Shown here one piece after another: positions 7,451 to 14,761 of a stretch of 16,417 nt of DNA. Source of the stretch: CAZKCI01 sp964551475 (lineage in GTDB: Bacteria > Auribacterota > Erginobacteria > Erginobacterales > CAZKCI01); assembly GCA_964551475.1 (NCBI GenBank), contig CAZKCI010000031.1, positions 1 to 16,417 of the forward strand, given 5' to 3'. The notes under the pieces were generated by a model. That model was not told where the DNA came from. It ran no database searches and worked only from the letters and a program-made list of their open reading frames with translations. The position numbers and the translations under genes are program-made. Position 1 is the first letter of the stretch. The number at the start of each line of letters is the position of its first letter.

Positions 7451-7933
7451 TTACTTTTCCTCCGCCGCCGCTTTCACCGCGGCGGCGATCTGCCCCGGAG
7501 TGAACCCCCGCCGGGCGAGATAGGCCCACAGCCTCCGCTTCGCCGTCTCGCTCTCGACGCCGCGCAGGCGCGAGGCGGCCCGCCGGACGACCGCCGCGGC
7601 CATTTCCTCTTCCCGACCGGCGACGAACTCCGCTCGGAGCGCTTTCTCCGCGATCTCCCGGGACACGCCCTTCTTCCCGAGTTCCATCCCGATCAACCGG
7701 GCGGAACGGGGGTTGAGCCGGGCCCGTTCCTGGACATAGAGACGCGCGAAACGTTCGTCGTCGAGCAGGCCCAGGCGCTTAAAGTCCGCGATCACCGCCG
7801 CCGCCGTTTCCGCGGGGTAGTTCTTCCGCTGCAGCCTCTCCGCCATCTCCTTTTCCGTCCGTTCCCGGTAGGAAAGGAGGAGCAGGGCGTAGTCCCTGGC
7901 TTTCTCCGCTTCGCCGCTTCCCGATAGAGCCAT
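7451..7933 (-). CDS. recX: RecX, RecA modulator
   Basis: The protein has 160 residues, a normal RecX length. RecX binds in the groove of RecA filaments and restrains their growth and strand-exchange activity. Recognisable features are the three-helix repeats, with RDYALLLLSYRERTEKEM near the N-terminus, the typical LGLLDDERFARLYVQE segment (about 54-69), LGKKGVSREIAEKAL (85-99) and a C-terminal LARRGFTPGQIAAAV repeat. The ATG at 7933 lies 14 nt after the degP stop; there is no convincing Shine-Dalgarno sequence, so translation may depend on coupling to degP. The reading frame stays open upstream across degP, but that extension is out-of-frame degP sequence and not part of RecX. Confidence 0.9.
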   Translation of the reverse strand: MALSGSGEAEKARDYALLLLSYRERTEKEMAERLQRKNYPAETAAAVIADFKRLGLLDDERFARLYVQERARLNPRSARLIGMELGKKGVSREIAEKALRAEFVAGREEEMAAAVVRRAASRLRGVESETAKRRLWAYLARRGFTPGQIAAAVKAAAEEK

Positions 7934-7947
7934 AGACTGATCGGGGG

Positions 7948-9327
7948 TTAGTCTTCCGGCAGGATCAGGTAGCCCCGGCTGGTATGGACAAGGGCGGGAC
8001 CGCGGACGGCCTCGGCGACACGCTGGAACTCCCGGAGGGTCGCCACCGGCTGACGGTTGATCTCGTCGATCGCGTCTCCGGAACGGAGACCGAGCGCGGC
8101 GGCGGCGCTGTCCCGGGCGATCCGCCCGATCCTCACTCCCCCGCCTTCCGCCATCCGAGCATCTTCCAGCGTGAGCCCGCGCCAGGAAACCCGGGCCGCC
8201 GCGGGACTCTCCCGGGCGGAGGCGGAAAGCCCTTCCTTCGGCTCCAGGCTGGCTTCGATCTTCCGGATCTTGCCGTCCCGCAGAACTTCGATTTCGGCGG
8301 TCATCCCCGCCCGCGCATATTTGATCTTCCCGACCAGGTCCGAGGGCGCCAGGACCGGCGCCCCATTGAACGACCGGATGATGTCTCCGGGGATGATCCC
8401 GGCCGTCTCCGCGGGGCTTCCCGCCTCCACCCGGTGCACCAGCGCCCCCTGCAGATCGGGAGAGGCGAAAGAGGAGCGCATCGCTTCGGTCACCGGCTGA
8501 ACCCAGACGCCCAGCCAGCCGCGCACCACCTCCCGGCCGTTCTTCAAATCCTCCAGAATCGCTTTGGCCCGGTTGATCGGGATGGCGAAGCCGACCCCCT
8601 GGTAACCGCCGCTGGTGGAAAAGATGGCGGTGTTGATCCCGATCACCTCTCCCTTCAGATTGGTGAGCGGCCCGCCGGAGTTCCCGGGGTTGATGGCGGC
8701 GTCGGTCTGGATCAACCCCTCGTAGCATTCGGGAGCGCGGGCGCGGGGGGAGCGGATCCTCCGCTCCAGCGCGCTCACCACTCCCACGGTAAGGCTCGGC
8801 TGGGGGTTGTCCACCACCGCGCCGAAGGGATTGCCGATGGCGATCGCCCACTGGCCGATCTTCACCCGGTCCGAGTCGCCGAGGGGGGCGGCGGGGAGAT
8901 CGCTGGCTTCGATCTTGATCACCGCCAGGTCATAGGTCTCATCCGCCCCGGTGAGGGAGGCCGGGAACTCCCGCCCGTCCGGCAGGCGAACGAGAATCTC
9001 CTGGGCGTTGTCGATGACGTGCTGGTTGGTGAGGATGTATCCCGCGGGATCGATGATCACGCCCGAACCCAGCCCCTCCTGGGCATAGGACCGCCCCGGG
9101 ACCCCGAAGAAGTAGCGGAGGAACTCGTCGGTCTCCGGATCCCGCCAAACCGCGGTGGTGATGATGGTGACCACCGCCGGCCCCACCTTTTCCCCGACCG
9201 CCACGAACTCCGTCTCCAGCGTCTTCGCCGGGGACTCCTTGAAAAAGGAGAGAAGACCGGAAGCGGGGAAGGCCCGCGCGGAAAGCGAGAGTGTGAGAGC
9301 CAGAGAGATGAGGGCCGAGCGCTTCAT
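7948..9327 (-). CDS. degP: HtrA/DegP-type periplasmic serine protease with two PDZ domains
   Basis: From the chosen ATG the protein has 459 residues. Residues 1-22 form a signal peptide (Lys-Arg, hydrophobic core, ARAFPASG cleavage region), so it acts outside the cytoplasm in envelope protein quality control. The trypsin-like domain holds the catalytic triad H103 (TNQHV), D133 (TYDLAV) and S217 (NPGNSGGP). PDZ 1 spans about 270-362 and PDZ 2 about 381-456, the DegP/DegQ layout. The reading frame is open for 23 more codons upstream to 9396, but those codons read through an inverted repeat and would bury the signal peptide. No Shine-Dalgarno is seen before 9327. The gene sits between recA and recX, an unusual position for a protease of this type. 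Confidence 0.93.
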   Translation of the reverse strand: MKRSALISLALTLSLSARAFPASGLLSFFKESPAKTLETEFVAVGEKVGPAVVTIITTAVWRDPETDEFLRYFFGVPGRSYAQEGLGSGVIIDPAGYILTNQHVIDNAQEILVRLPDGREFPASLTGADETYDLAVIKIEASDLPAAPLGDSDRVKIGQWAIAIGNPFGAVVDNPQPSLTVGVVSALERRIRSPRARAPECYEGLIQTDAAINPGNSGGPLTNLKGEVIGINTAIFSTSGGYQGVGFAIPINRAKAILEDLKNGREVVRGWLGVWVQPVTEAMRSSFASPDLQGALVHRVEAGSPAETAGIIPGDIIRSFNGAPVLAPSDLVGKIKYARAGMTAEIEVLRDGKIRKIEASLEPKEGLSASARESPAAARVSWRGLTLEDARMAEGGGVRIGRIARDSAAAALGLRSGDAIDEINRQPVATLREFQRVAEAVRGPALVHTSRGYLILPED

Positions 9328-9330
9328 AAG

Positions 9331-9454
9331 ATTGGTGGCTGGGTAAAGGTAAGGATATTGGTCTGGTAAATGGTGGGGCTTGGCTGGCCGCACCATCGAC
9401 CTAACCTATCGACCAGACCCACTTCCTAACCCTTACCCATCGACCACCCAATAT
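9331..9454. repeat. Long imperfect stem-loop, family A copy 2 (recA-degP gap)
   Basis: The left arm (9331-9380) and right arm (9392-9454) are inverted, gapped copies sharing ATTGG, GGGTAA, GGTTAGG, GTGGGTCTGGT and GATAGGTTAGG. The right arm is clearly related to the right arm of the repeat at 7331-7443, so the two form one family. The left arm ends 3 nt before the degP start codon and replaces the place where a ribosome-binding site would sit. It lies in the recA-degP gap and could reduce read-through from recA into degP. Confidence 0.65.
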
Positions 9455-9491
9455 TTCAGCGTTTATACACCTGGCGGAAGCAGCGCTCGGC

Positions 9492-10520
9492 TTACTCGGG
9501 GGCTGCAGTCAACTCCTCCGGCGTCACCTTTTTCTGGATCTCCTGGCTGAGCTTGTGGGCGAGCTTGGTGTCCTCCCGGAGGACCTGGCGGACTCCCTCC
9601 CTCCCCTTCCCCAGGCTCGTCCCCTCGAAGTTGAGGAAGGCCCCCTTCTTCTCGATCAGGCCGGTGGAGATCCCGAGGTCGATCAGGGATCCCTCCCAGG
9701 AAATCCCCGAGCTGTAGAGGATGTCGAACTCGGCCGAGCGGAAGGGGGGCGCCACCTTGTTCTTCACCACCTTGGCCAGGACCCGGGATCCGATCACGGT
9801 GTCGGCGGAGTCCTTGACCATCCCGATCCGCCGCATGTTGATGCGGGCCGAGGAGTAGAACTTGAGCGCCGTCCCGCCCGGCGTGGTCTCGGGGTTGCCG
9901 AACATCACGCCGATCTTCATCCGGATCTGGTTGATGAAGATGCAGCAGGTCTTGGATTTGGAGATCGCGGCGGTGAGCTTGCGCAAGGCCTGCGACATCA
10001 TCCGCGCCATCAGGCCCATGTGGGTGTCGCCGATCTCCCCTTCGATCTCCGCCCGGGGGACGAGGGCGGCCACCGAGTCGATGACGATCACGTCCACGGC
10101 GTTGGAGCGGACCAGCGTCTCGGTGATGTTCAGCGCGTCTTCGCCCGAGTTGGGCTGGGAGATCAGCAGGTTTTCGATGTTCACTCCGATCAGCTTGGCG
10201 AAAGCGGGGTCGATGGCGTGTTCGATATCGATATAGGCGGCCACCCCGCCCATTTTCTGGACGTTGCCCACCACCGTGAGCGCGAGCGTGGTCTTGCCGG
10301 AAGCCTCCTGGCCGAAGATCTCCACCACCCGTCCCCGGGGCAGGCCCCCGATCCCGAGGGCGAGATCGAGCGTGAGGGCGCCGGTAGAGATGGCGTCAAC
10401 CTTCATGGAAGCCGCCTTCGCCCCCAGCTGCATGATCGTCCCCTTGCCGTATTGCTTTTCCACCTGTTCCAAGGCGAGCTCGAGCGCCCGCTTCTTGCCG
10501 TCCATCTCGTCTTTGGCCAT
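9492..10520 (-). CDS. recA: RecA recombinase
   Basis: The protein has 342 residues, a normal RecA. It forms ATP-dependent filaments on single-stranded DNA, catalyses strand exchange and triggers the SOS response. Walker A reads GQEASGKT at 70-77, with Gln where Pro is usual (GPESSGKT). Walker B is VIVIDS at 134-139. The signature INQIRMKIGVMFGNPETTPGG (DNA-binding loop 2 region) is intact. The ATG at 10520 is chosen because GGAGG lies 7 nt upstream; an in-frame GTG at 10526 is too close to that site. I find no convincing LexA-type operator in the 183-bp upstream gap. It heads the order recA-degP-recX-alaS, with thpR upstream. Confidence 0.97.
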   Translation of the reverse strand: MAKDEMDGKKRALELALEQVEKQYGKGTIMQLGAKAASMKVDAISTGALTLDLALGIGGLPRGRVVEIFGQEASGKTTLALTVVGNVQKMGGVAAYIDIEHAIDPAFAKLIGVNIENLLISQPNSGEDALNITETLVRSNAVDVIVIDSVAALVPRAEIEGEIGDTHMGLMARMMSQALRKLTAAISKSKTCCIFINQIRMKIGVMFGNPETTPGGTALKFYSSARINMRRIGMVKDSADTVIGSRVLAKVVKNKVAPPFRSAEFDILYSSGISWEGSLIDLGISTGLIEKKGAFLNFEGTSLGKGREGVRQVLREDTKLAHKLSQEIQKKVTPEELTAAPE

Positions 10521-10580
10521 GATCACTCCTCCCTGCGTTGGTGTCGTGAAATCTAGCCGCTTATTCTGCGGATCGAAACC

Positions 10581-10660
10581 CAGGAGTATTGGAGTGTTGG
10601 AGAAATGGAGTACTGGGGGTCGACCGCCTCACTCCATTGCTCCACTACTCCATTGCTCCA
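10581..10660. repeat. Stem-loop of TGGAG words (thpR-recA gap)
   Basis: The left arm at 10581-10619 is built from repeated TGGAG/ATGGAGTA words, and the right arm at 10627-10660 is their inverted form (CTCCATTGCTCCACTACTCC). About three quarters of 35 aligned positions match. It lies between the thpR stop and the recA start, leaving about 60 nt before recA for a promoter. It is unrelated in sequence to the repeats at 7331 and 9331. Confidence 0.6.
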
Positions 10661-10703
10661 TAGATAAGGATCGAGTTCGGAGACGATTTCTTGCAAAAAA
10701 ATA

Positions 10704-11276
10704 TCAGCGGCGGGGATCGCCGGTCAAGCGATGCTCGGAGACCAGCTCGTGAAGCGCTCCGTCCGGCGTCAGCGTGCTTTTCATCAATAGTAGCACAGCC
10801 GCCGAAAGCGGACCAAGCGATTCCGCCCGAGCCTGGGAGAAAACCTTCTCCAGATCTCCCGTCCCCGACTGATTCTTCACTCTCCCCAGCGTGAGATGGG
10901 GATGATAGGGGCGCTCCTCGGCCGGGAAACCGAGTGCGGACAATTCTTCCTCGATCTCCCGGACCAGGCGGGAGAGGCTCTCCAACTCCCCGGAGAGTCC
11001 CGCCCAGATCACCCGCGGCCGGGAAGGGCCGGGAAAAGCGCCCAGTCCGCCGGCGCGGAGGGCGAAAGGGCGGTGATGGGATGCCGTTTCATCAAGAATC
11101 TCCCGGAGGGAGGGGACATCCCCTTCGCTGACCTCGCCCAGAAACTTGAGCGTGAGATGGATGTTCTCCGGCCTGACCCAGGCCACCCCCCTGAGGCGGC
11201 GAGCCAGTCCGGCCGAGACCTCGGCCAGCTTTTCTCTCAGGTCTTCGCCCAACCCGATCGCGATGAAAAGCCGCAT
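10704..11276 (-). CDS. thpR: RNA 2',3'-cyclic phosphodiesterase (2H family, LigT-like)
   Basis: The protein has 190 residues, normal for ThpR. This 2H-family enzyme opens 2',3'-cyclic phosphates on RNA and can join 2'-5' RNA ends in vitro; its physiological substrate is not well settled. Both catalytic HxTx motifs are present: HLTL at 40-43 (in ENIHLTLKFLG) and HLTL at 127-130 (in HPHLTLGRVK). The first residues, MRLFIAIGL, match the family. AGAGGA lies 8 nt upstream of the ATG, and this ribosome-binding site is part of the 9-bp tandem repeat next to the inserted MITE. The gene precedes recA, a neighbourhood seen in many bacteria. Its stop lies 183 nt from the recA start. Confidence 0.93.
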   Translation of the reverse strand: MRLFIAIGLGEDLREKLAEVSAGLARRLRGVAWVRPENIHLTLKFLGEVSEGDVPSLREILDETASHHRPFALRAGGLGAFPGPSRPRVIWAGLSGELESLSRLVREIEEELSALGFPAEERPYHPHLTLGRVKNQSGTGDLEKVFSQARAESLGPLSAAVLLLMKSTLTPDGALHELVSEHRLTGDPRR

Positions 11277-11280
11277 TTTA

Positions 11281-11297
11281 TAGGTCCTCTACGACCT
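11281..11297. repeat. 9-bp tandem repeat split by the MITE (thpR side)
   Basis: On the plus strand the units are TAGGTCCTC (11281-11289) and TACGACCTC (11290-11298). The third unit, TAGGTCCTC, lies at 11448-11456, across the MITE. Removing the element together with one TA joins them into three consecutive units. On the minus strand the first unit supplies the GAGGA of the thpR ribosome-binding site. Confidence 0.65.
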
Positions 11298-11450
11298 CTA
11301 GTGTGCCGTCTTACAAATAACTATCATAAGCGTGTCATTGCGAGGAGCCCCAGCGACGAAGCAATCTCTTGGTTGGCAATGAGTTGAGATTGCTTCGCTT
11401 TCGCTCGCAATGACAAATTAATGCAACGTATTTCCGAGACACCACACTAG
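11298..11450. mobile_element. Complete MITE-like element (153 bp with CTAG ends)
   Basis: It runs from CTAGTGTGCCGTC to GACACCACACTAG, so short terminal inverted repeats (about 13 bp, 2-3 mismatches) are present on both sides. The core 11333-11415 is an imperfect palindrome that opens with TGTCATTGCGAGGAGC and closes with GCTCGCAATGACA. The core matches the partial copies at the window ends closely, while the arms between tips and core have diverged. It has no coding capacity. TA flanked by C and G at both ends fits IS630-type insertion at CTAG with TA duplication (family behaviour from established knowledge, assignment inferred). It sits between mnmA and thpR. Confidence 0.8.
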
Positions 11451-11467
11451 GTCCTCGGGGACCTATA
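11451..11467. repeat. GGTCC palindrome after mnmA (third 9-bp unit)
   Basis: GTCCTCGGGGACCTATAG follows the MITE. GGTCC and GGACC can pair across a 4-nt loop directly after the mnmA stop (read on the minus strand). There is no T-run, so it is weak as an intrinsic terminator. It carries the end of the third unit of the tandem repeat. Confidence 0.4.
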
Positions 11468-12512
11468 GTTTCTTTTCTATCCACGCTCCGCCGAGCACCA
11501 CGTCTCCCCTATAAAATACCACCGCTTGTCCCGGCGTGATCGCCTCCTGGGGGCGGTCGAAAACGACCTTGATCTCGCCGGAAGCGAGGGGGATGACCTC
11601 TGCCTCCGCTCCCAGGTGAGTATAGCGGATCTTCGCCAGCGCGCGCAGCGGTTTGTCCGGCGGATCGATGGCGATCCAGTTGGGTTCCCGGGCGATGAGA
11701 CTGGAGGAGAGGAGATCCGCCTTGTTTCCGACCACCACCCGGTTGTTTCCCGTGTCCACCGCGGTCACATAGAGGGGACCTTTTTTCCCCGAGGCGGAGG
11801 AGAGCCCCCGCCTCTGGCCGATCGTGTAGAGCTGATGGCCGGGATGGACTCCCAGAACCCTTCCTTCTTTATCCACGATCTCTCCCGGGCGGAGGGGACG
11901 GCGGAGGCGGAGAAAATCGCCGAAACGACCGGCGCCGAGGAAGCAGGCTTCGACGCTGGAGGGGAGAGGCTGGAATCCCGGAAGCAGTTCTGCCGTCAGC
12001 CTATCGGTCTCGGCCTGGGGAATCTCTCCCAACGGCAGGAGAGCGCGGGAGAGCCGGCGGGCGTCCAGGCGATGGAGGAAATAGCTCTCGTCCCGGATGG
12101 GATCGAGGTTCTTTTTCAGCAACGGCCGTTCACCCGGAACCACGCGGGCGAAATGGCCGCTGGCCAGGCGGGCGCAACCGGCGGCGAGGACCGCTTCGAG
12201 CAGATAGCCGAATTTGAAGAGAGGATTGCAGAAGACGCAGGGGCTGGGAGTCCTCCCCCGATCGTACTCGGCGAGAAAGGGAGCGATGATCTCAGCCTCG
12301 AAACGGGCGGCGAGGTCGAGCACCGTGAGTCTGATGCCGAGGCGGGAGGAGAGCTCCTCCACCGCCCGGATCTGGCGCTCCCGGGAGACGGGAGACGAAT
12401 CCGCCGGGGAAAGGAGGAGGTGGAAAGCGGCCACCTCGTGACCCTCCTTCCGCAGAAGAGCCGCCGTGAGGCTGCTGTCTCTCCCTCCGCTCAGAGCGAC
12501 GCCGATTTTCAT
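11463..12512 (-). CDS. mnmA: tRNA-specific 2-thiouridylase MnmA
   Basis: The protein has 349 residues. MnmA activates U34 of tRNA-Lys, Glu and Gln with ATP and inserts sulfur at position 2. The PP-loop is SGGRDSS at 8-14 (usually SGGVDSS). The two catalytic cysteines are C95 in CVFCN and C190 in VEACFLG. C92 makes a CxxC pair with C95. Further family marks are ASGHFAR (117-123), LDPIRDESYFLHRL and GQRRGL. Its ATG shares one base with the priA stop (TGATG), so the pair is probably co-translated. The same frame is open far upstream inside priA, but homology begins at MKIGVALSGG. The stop codon leads directly into a short GGTCC...GGACC palindrome and then the MITE. Confidence 0.95.
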   Translation of the reverse strand: MKIGVALSGGRDSSLTAALLRKEGHEVAAFHLLLSPADSSPVSRERQIRAVEELSSRLGIRLTVLDLAARFEAEIIAPFLAEYDRGRTPSPCVFCNPLFKFGYLLEAVLAAGCARLASGHFARVVPGERPLLKKNLDPIRDESYFLHRLDARRLSRALLPLGEIPQAETDRLTAELLPGFQPLPSSVEACFLGAGRFGDFLRLRRPLRPGEIVDKEGRVLGVHPGHQLYTIGQRRGLSSASGKKGPLYVTAVDTGNNRVVVGNKADLLSSSLIAREPNWIAIDPPDKPLRALAKIRYTHLGAEAEVIPLASGEIKVVFDRPQEAITPGQAVVFYRGDVVLGGAWIEKKL

Positions 12513-14755
12513 CACAGCATCGACACCGGATCCACGTCCACCTCCACCCGCACGTCCCGGGGGAGGTGCAGGCTCGGGATCAGGGTTTTCAGCTGCTCGA
12601 GGGCCGGGACCACGCTCGACGTCTTGATCACCACCTGCCAGCGCCAGCGCCCCTTGATCCGGGCGATCGGAGGGGGCGACGGACCCAGCACCTCGCTCTC
12701 CTTCCCCACCGTCTCGCCCAGGCGCCGGGCGAGAAACTCCGCCATCCGCCGGCTCTTCTCCTCGTTGGGCGAGAGAACCGTCACGGCGAGCAGATGCGAC
12801 GTCGGGGGGTAGCGCAGCTCTTCCCGGAAGACGATCTCCCGCTCGAAAAACGGCTCGAACTCCTGTCGGGAGGCGGCGAGGATCGCGGGATGGCGGGGAG
12901 AGTAGGTCTGGACGATCACCCGCCCCTTCAGCTCCCCCCGTCCCGAGCGGCCGGTGACCTGGGTGAGCACTTGAAAGGTGTATTCGGTGGCGCGGAAGTC
13001 GGCGAGGGAGAGGGCGGTGTCGGCGAAGACGACGCCGACCAGCGTGACGTTGGGATAGTCGAGCCCCTTGGCGATCATCTGGGTGCCGACCAGGATGTCG
13101 ATCTTCCCGGCCTTGAACTCGGAGAGGATCTCCCGGTGGGCGTCCCGGAAGGAGACGGTGTCGGTGTCCATCCTCCGGACCCGCGCCCCCGGGAAAAAGG
13201 CGTGGAGCTGCTCCTCCACCCGCTGAGTCCCCAGGCCGGTCAGGGAGACCTCCCGCTTGTGGCAGGACGGGCAGACCGTGGGCGGGGGCGCGGTGAAACC
13301 GCAGAGGTGGCAGATCAGGATCTGGCGCGCCTTGTGATAGGCGAGCGAGATCGAGCAGTGATTGCACTGGGCGACCCAGCCGCAGGCGCGGCAGGTGGCC
13401 AGCGTGTGAAAACCCCGGCGGTTCAGGAAAAGGATGGTCTGCCTCCCCTCCGAAAGGTTGAGCTGGATGGCGTCGAGCAGCCGCCGGGAGAAGGTGACCA
13501 CCCTCCCCTCCCTTTCCACCTCCGCCTTCATGTCCACCACCGTAACCTGGGGCAGATCGGCGCCGCCCGGGCGGGCGGGGAGATGGAGGAGCTCGTATTT
13601 CCCCCGGCGGCAGTTGTAATAGCTCTCCAGCGACGGCGTGGCCGAGCCGAGAACCGCCGGGGCGCCTTCGATCTTGGCCCGCATCACCGCCAGATCCCGG
13701 GCGTGGTAGAAGGGCGACTGGGCGGACTGCTTGTAGGAGGTCTCGTGCTCCTCGTCGACGACGATCAGGCCGAGGGCCCGGACGGGGGCGAAGACCGCCG
13801 AGCGGGGGCCGACCACGATCCGCGCCCGCCCCTCCGCCACCCGCCGCCACTGGTCGTGGCGCTCCCCCTCGGAGAGGGCGCTGTGCAGGATCGCCACCTC
13901 GTCTCCGAAGCGGGCCTTGAAGCGCTCTCCCGCCTGGGGGGTGAGCGAAATCTCCGGGACCAGGACGATCACGCTCTTCCCTTTCCGGAGCACCCGGGCG
14001 ATCGCCTGAAGGTAGATCTCGGTCTTCCCGGAGCCGGTGATCCCGTGCAGGAGAAAAACCTGAAAGCCCCCCTTCTCGATCCGCTCCTCGATCCGGGCCA
14101 GTGCCGCGACTTGCTCCGGGTTGAGGTCGAGCGGGGCGGTGGGAAGGATCTTCTCGCCCGCCCAGGAGTCCCTCTCCGCGGTCTGGGTGGAGATCGCCGC
14201 CGCCCCCTTCCGGGAGAGCGCCGAGAGCGCTTCCGGTCCCGCGGCCGCCGCGGCCAGAAGCTCTTTCGCCTCGACGGGGACCTTGCTCGCCTGCAGGACC
14301 TTGAGGATCCGGATCTGGGAGGGCGCTTTCTTCTCGATCTTCGCCATCAGGGCAGACAGCTCTTCGGCGGAAAGCGCCAGGGAGACGAAACGGCGGACCG
14401 GCGTCTTCTCGACTTTTCGCACGGCCGCGGGCAGCGCGCACTTCAGGGCGCGGGCGAACGAGCAGAAGTAGTATTTCGCCATCCAGGAGACGAGAGCGAC
14501 CAGCGGCTCGGGAAAGAGCGGCCTCTGATCGAGGATCCGGATCAGCGGACGGGGAGGACGGGCGGGGACGGGGGCGGGGAAGGCGACGACGAATCCCGCC
14601 GCCCTCGTCCCCCCGAGGGGGACGAGGACCTTCTGCCCGATTTTCAGATCGGCGGCGAACTCGGCGGGGACCGCGTAGGTCAGTGCCAGGTCGACCGGCA
14701 GGTTGAGGACAACCTCCGCGAAAAGGGGAACGGTTGTGGGGGGTTGCTCAGGCAC
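12512..14755 (-). CDS. priA: Primosomal protein N' (PriA helicase)
   Basis: The protein has 747 residues, in the PriA range. PriA recognises stalled or repaired forks and reloads the replicative helicase. The N-terminal 3'-end-binding and winged-helix regions cover about 1-200. Walker A is GITGSGKT at 238-245 and Walker B is DEEH at 334-337. The zinc-binding insertion has all eight cysteines: C455, C458, C464, C467, C482, C485, C495 and C498. A RecA-like lobe and C-terminal domain follow. The start is a GTG at 14755, placed where homologues begin (FAEVVLNLPVD). No Shine-Dalgarno is visible, and a word repeat begins within about 7 nt. The stop overlaps the mnmA start. Confidence 0.95.
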   Translation of the reverse strand: MPEQPPTTVPLFAEVVLNLPVDLALTYAVPAEFAADLKIGQKVLVPLGGTRAAGFVVAFPAPVPARPPRPLIRILDQRPLFPEPLVALVSWMAKYYFCSFARALKCALPAAVRKVEKTPVRRFVSLALSAEELSALMAKIEKKAPSQIRILKVLQASKVPVEAKELLAAAAAGPEALSALSRKGAAAISTQTAERDSWAGEKILPTAPLDLNPEQVAALARIEERIEKGGFQVFLLHGITGSGKTEIYLQAIARVLRKGKSVIVLVPEISLTPQAGERFKARFGDEVAILHSALSEGERHDQWRRVAEGRARIVVGPRSAVFAPVRALGLIVVDEEHETSYKQSAQSPFYHARDLAVMRAKIEGAPAVLGSATPSLESYYNCRRGKYELLHLPARPGGADLPQVTVVDMKAEVEREGRVVTFSRRLLDAIQLNLSEGRQTILFLNRRGFHTLATCRACGWVAQCNHCSISLAYHKARQILICHLCGFTAPPPTVCPSCHKREVSLTGLGTQRVEEQLHAFFPGARVRRMDTDTVSFRDAHREILSEFKAGKIDILVGTQMIAKGLDYPNVTLVGVVFADTALSLADFRATEYTFQVLTQVTGRSGRGELKGRVIVQTYSPRHPAILAASRQEFEPFFEREIVFREELRYPPTSHLLAVTVLSPNEEKSRRMAEFLARRLGETVGKESEVLGPSPPPIARIKGRWRWQVVIKTSSVVPALEQLKTLIPSLHLPRDVRVEVDVDPVSML

Positions 14756-14761
14756 AGTCGG

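Noticed and set aside
7451..8851. A 466-codon open frame extending recX upstream
   Set aside because: The N-terminal 306 codons are a shifted reading of degP. The RecX family begins at the ATG at 7933.
9328..9396. 23-codon N-terminal extension of the DegP-like protease
   Set aside because: It is encoded by the inverted repeat, is unlike any signal peptide, and would place the real signal peptide internally.
10521..10703. LexA/SOS operator in front of recA
   Set aside because: I found no CTG-N10-CAG or GAAC-type palindrome. The only strong structure is the TGGAG-word stem-loop. A weak TAGATT with TTTCGA 17 nt upstream was too poor to call a promoter.
11463..14441. A single 992-codon open frame on the minus strand covering mnmA and most of priA
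   Set aside because: The upstream two thirds is low-complexity Gly/Arg/Pro-rich translation of priA in the wrong frame. Homology starts only at the MnmA residues MKIGVALSGG (12512).
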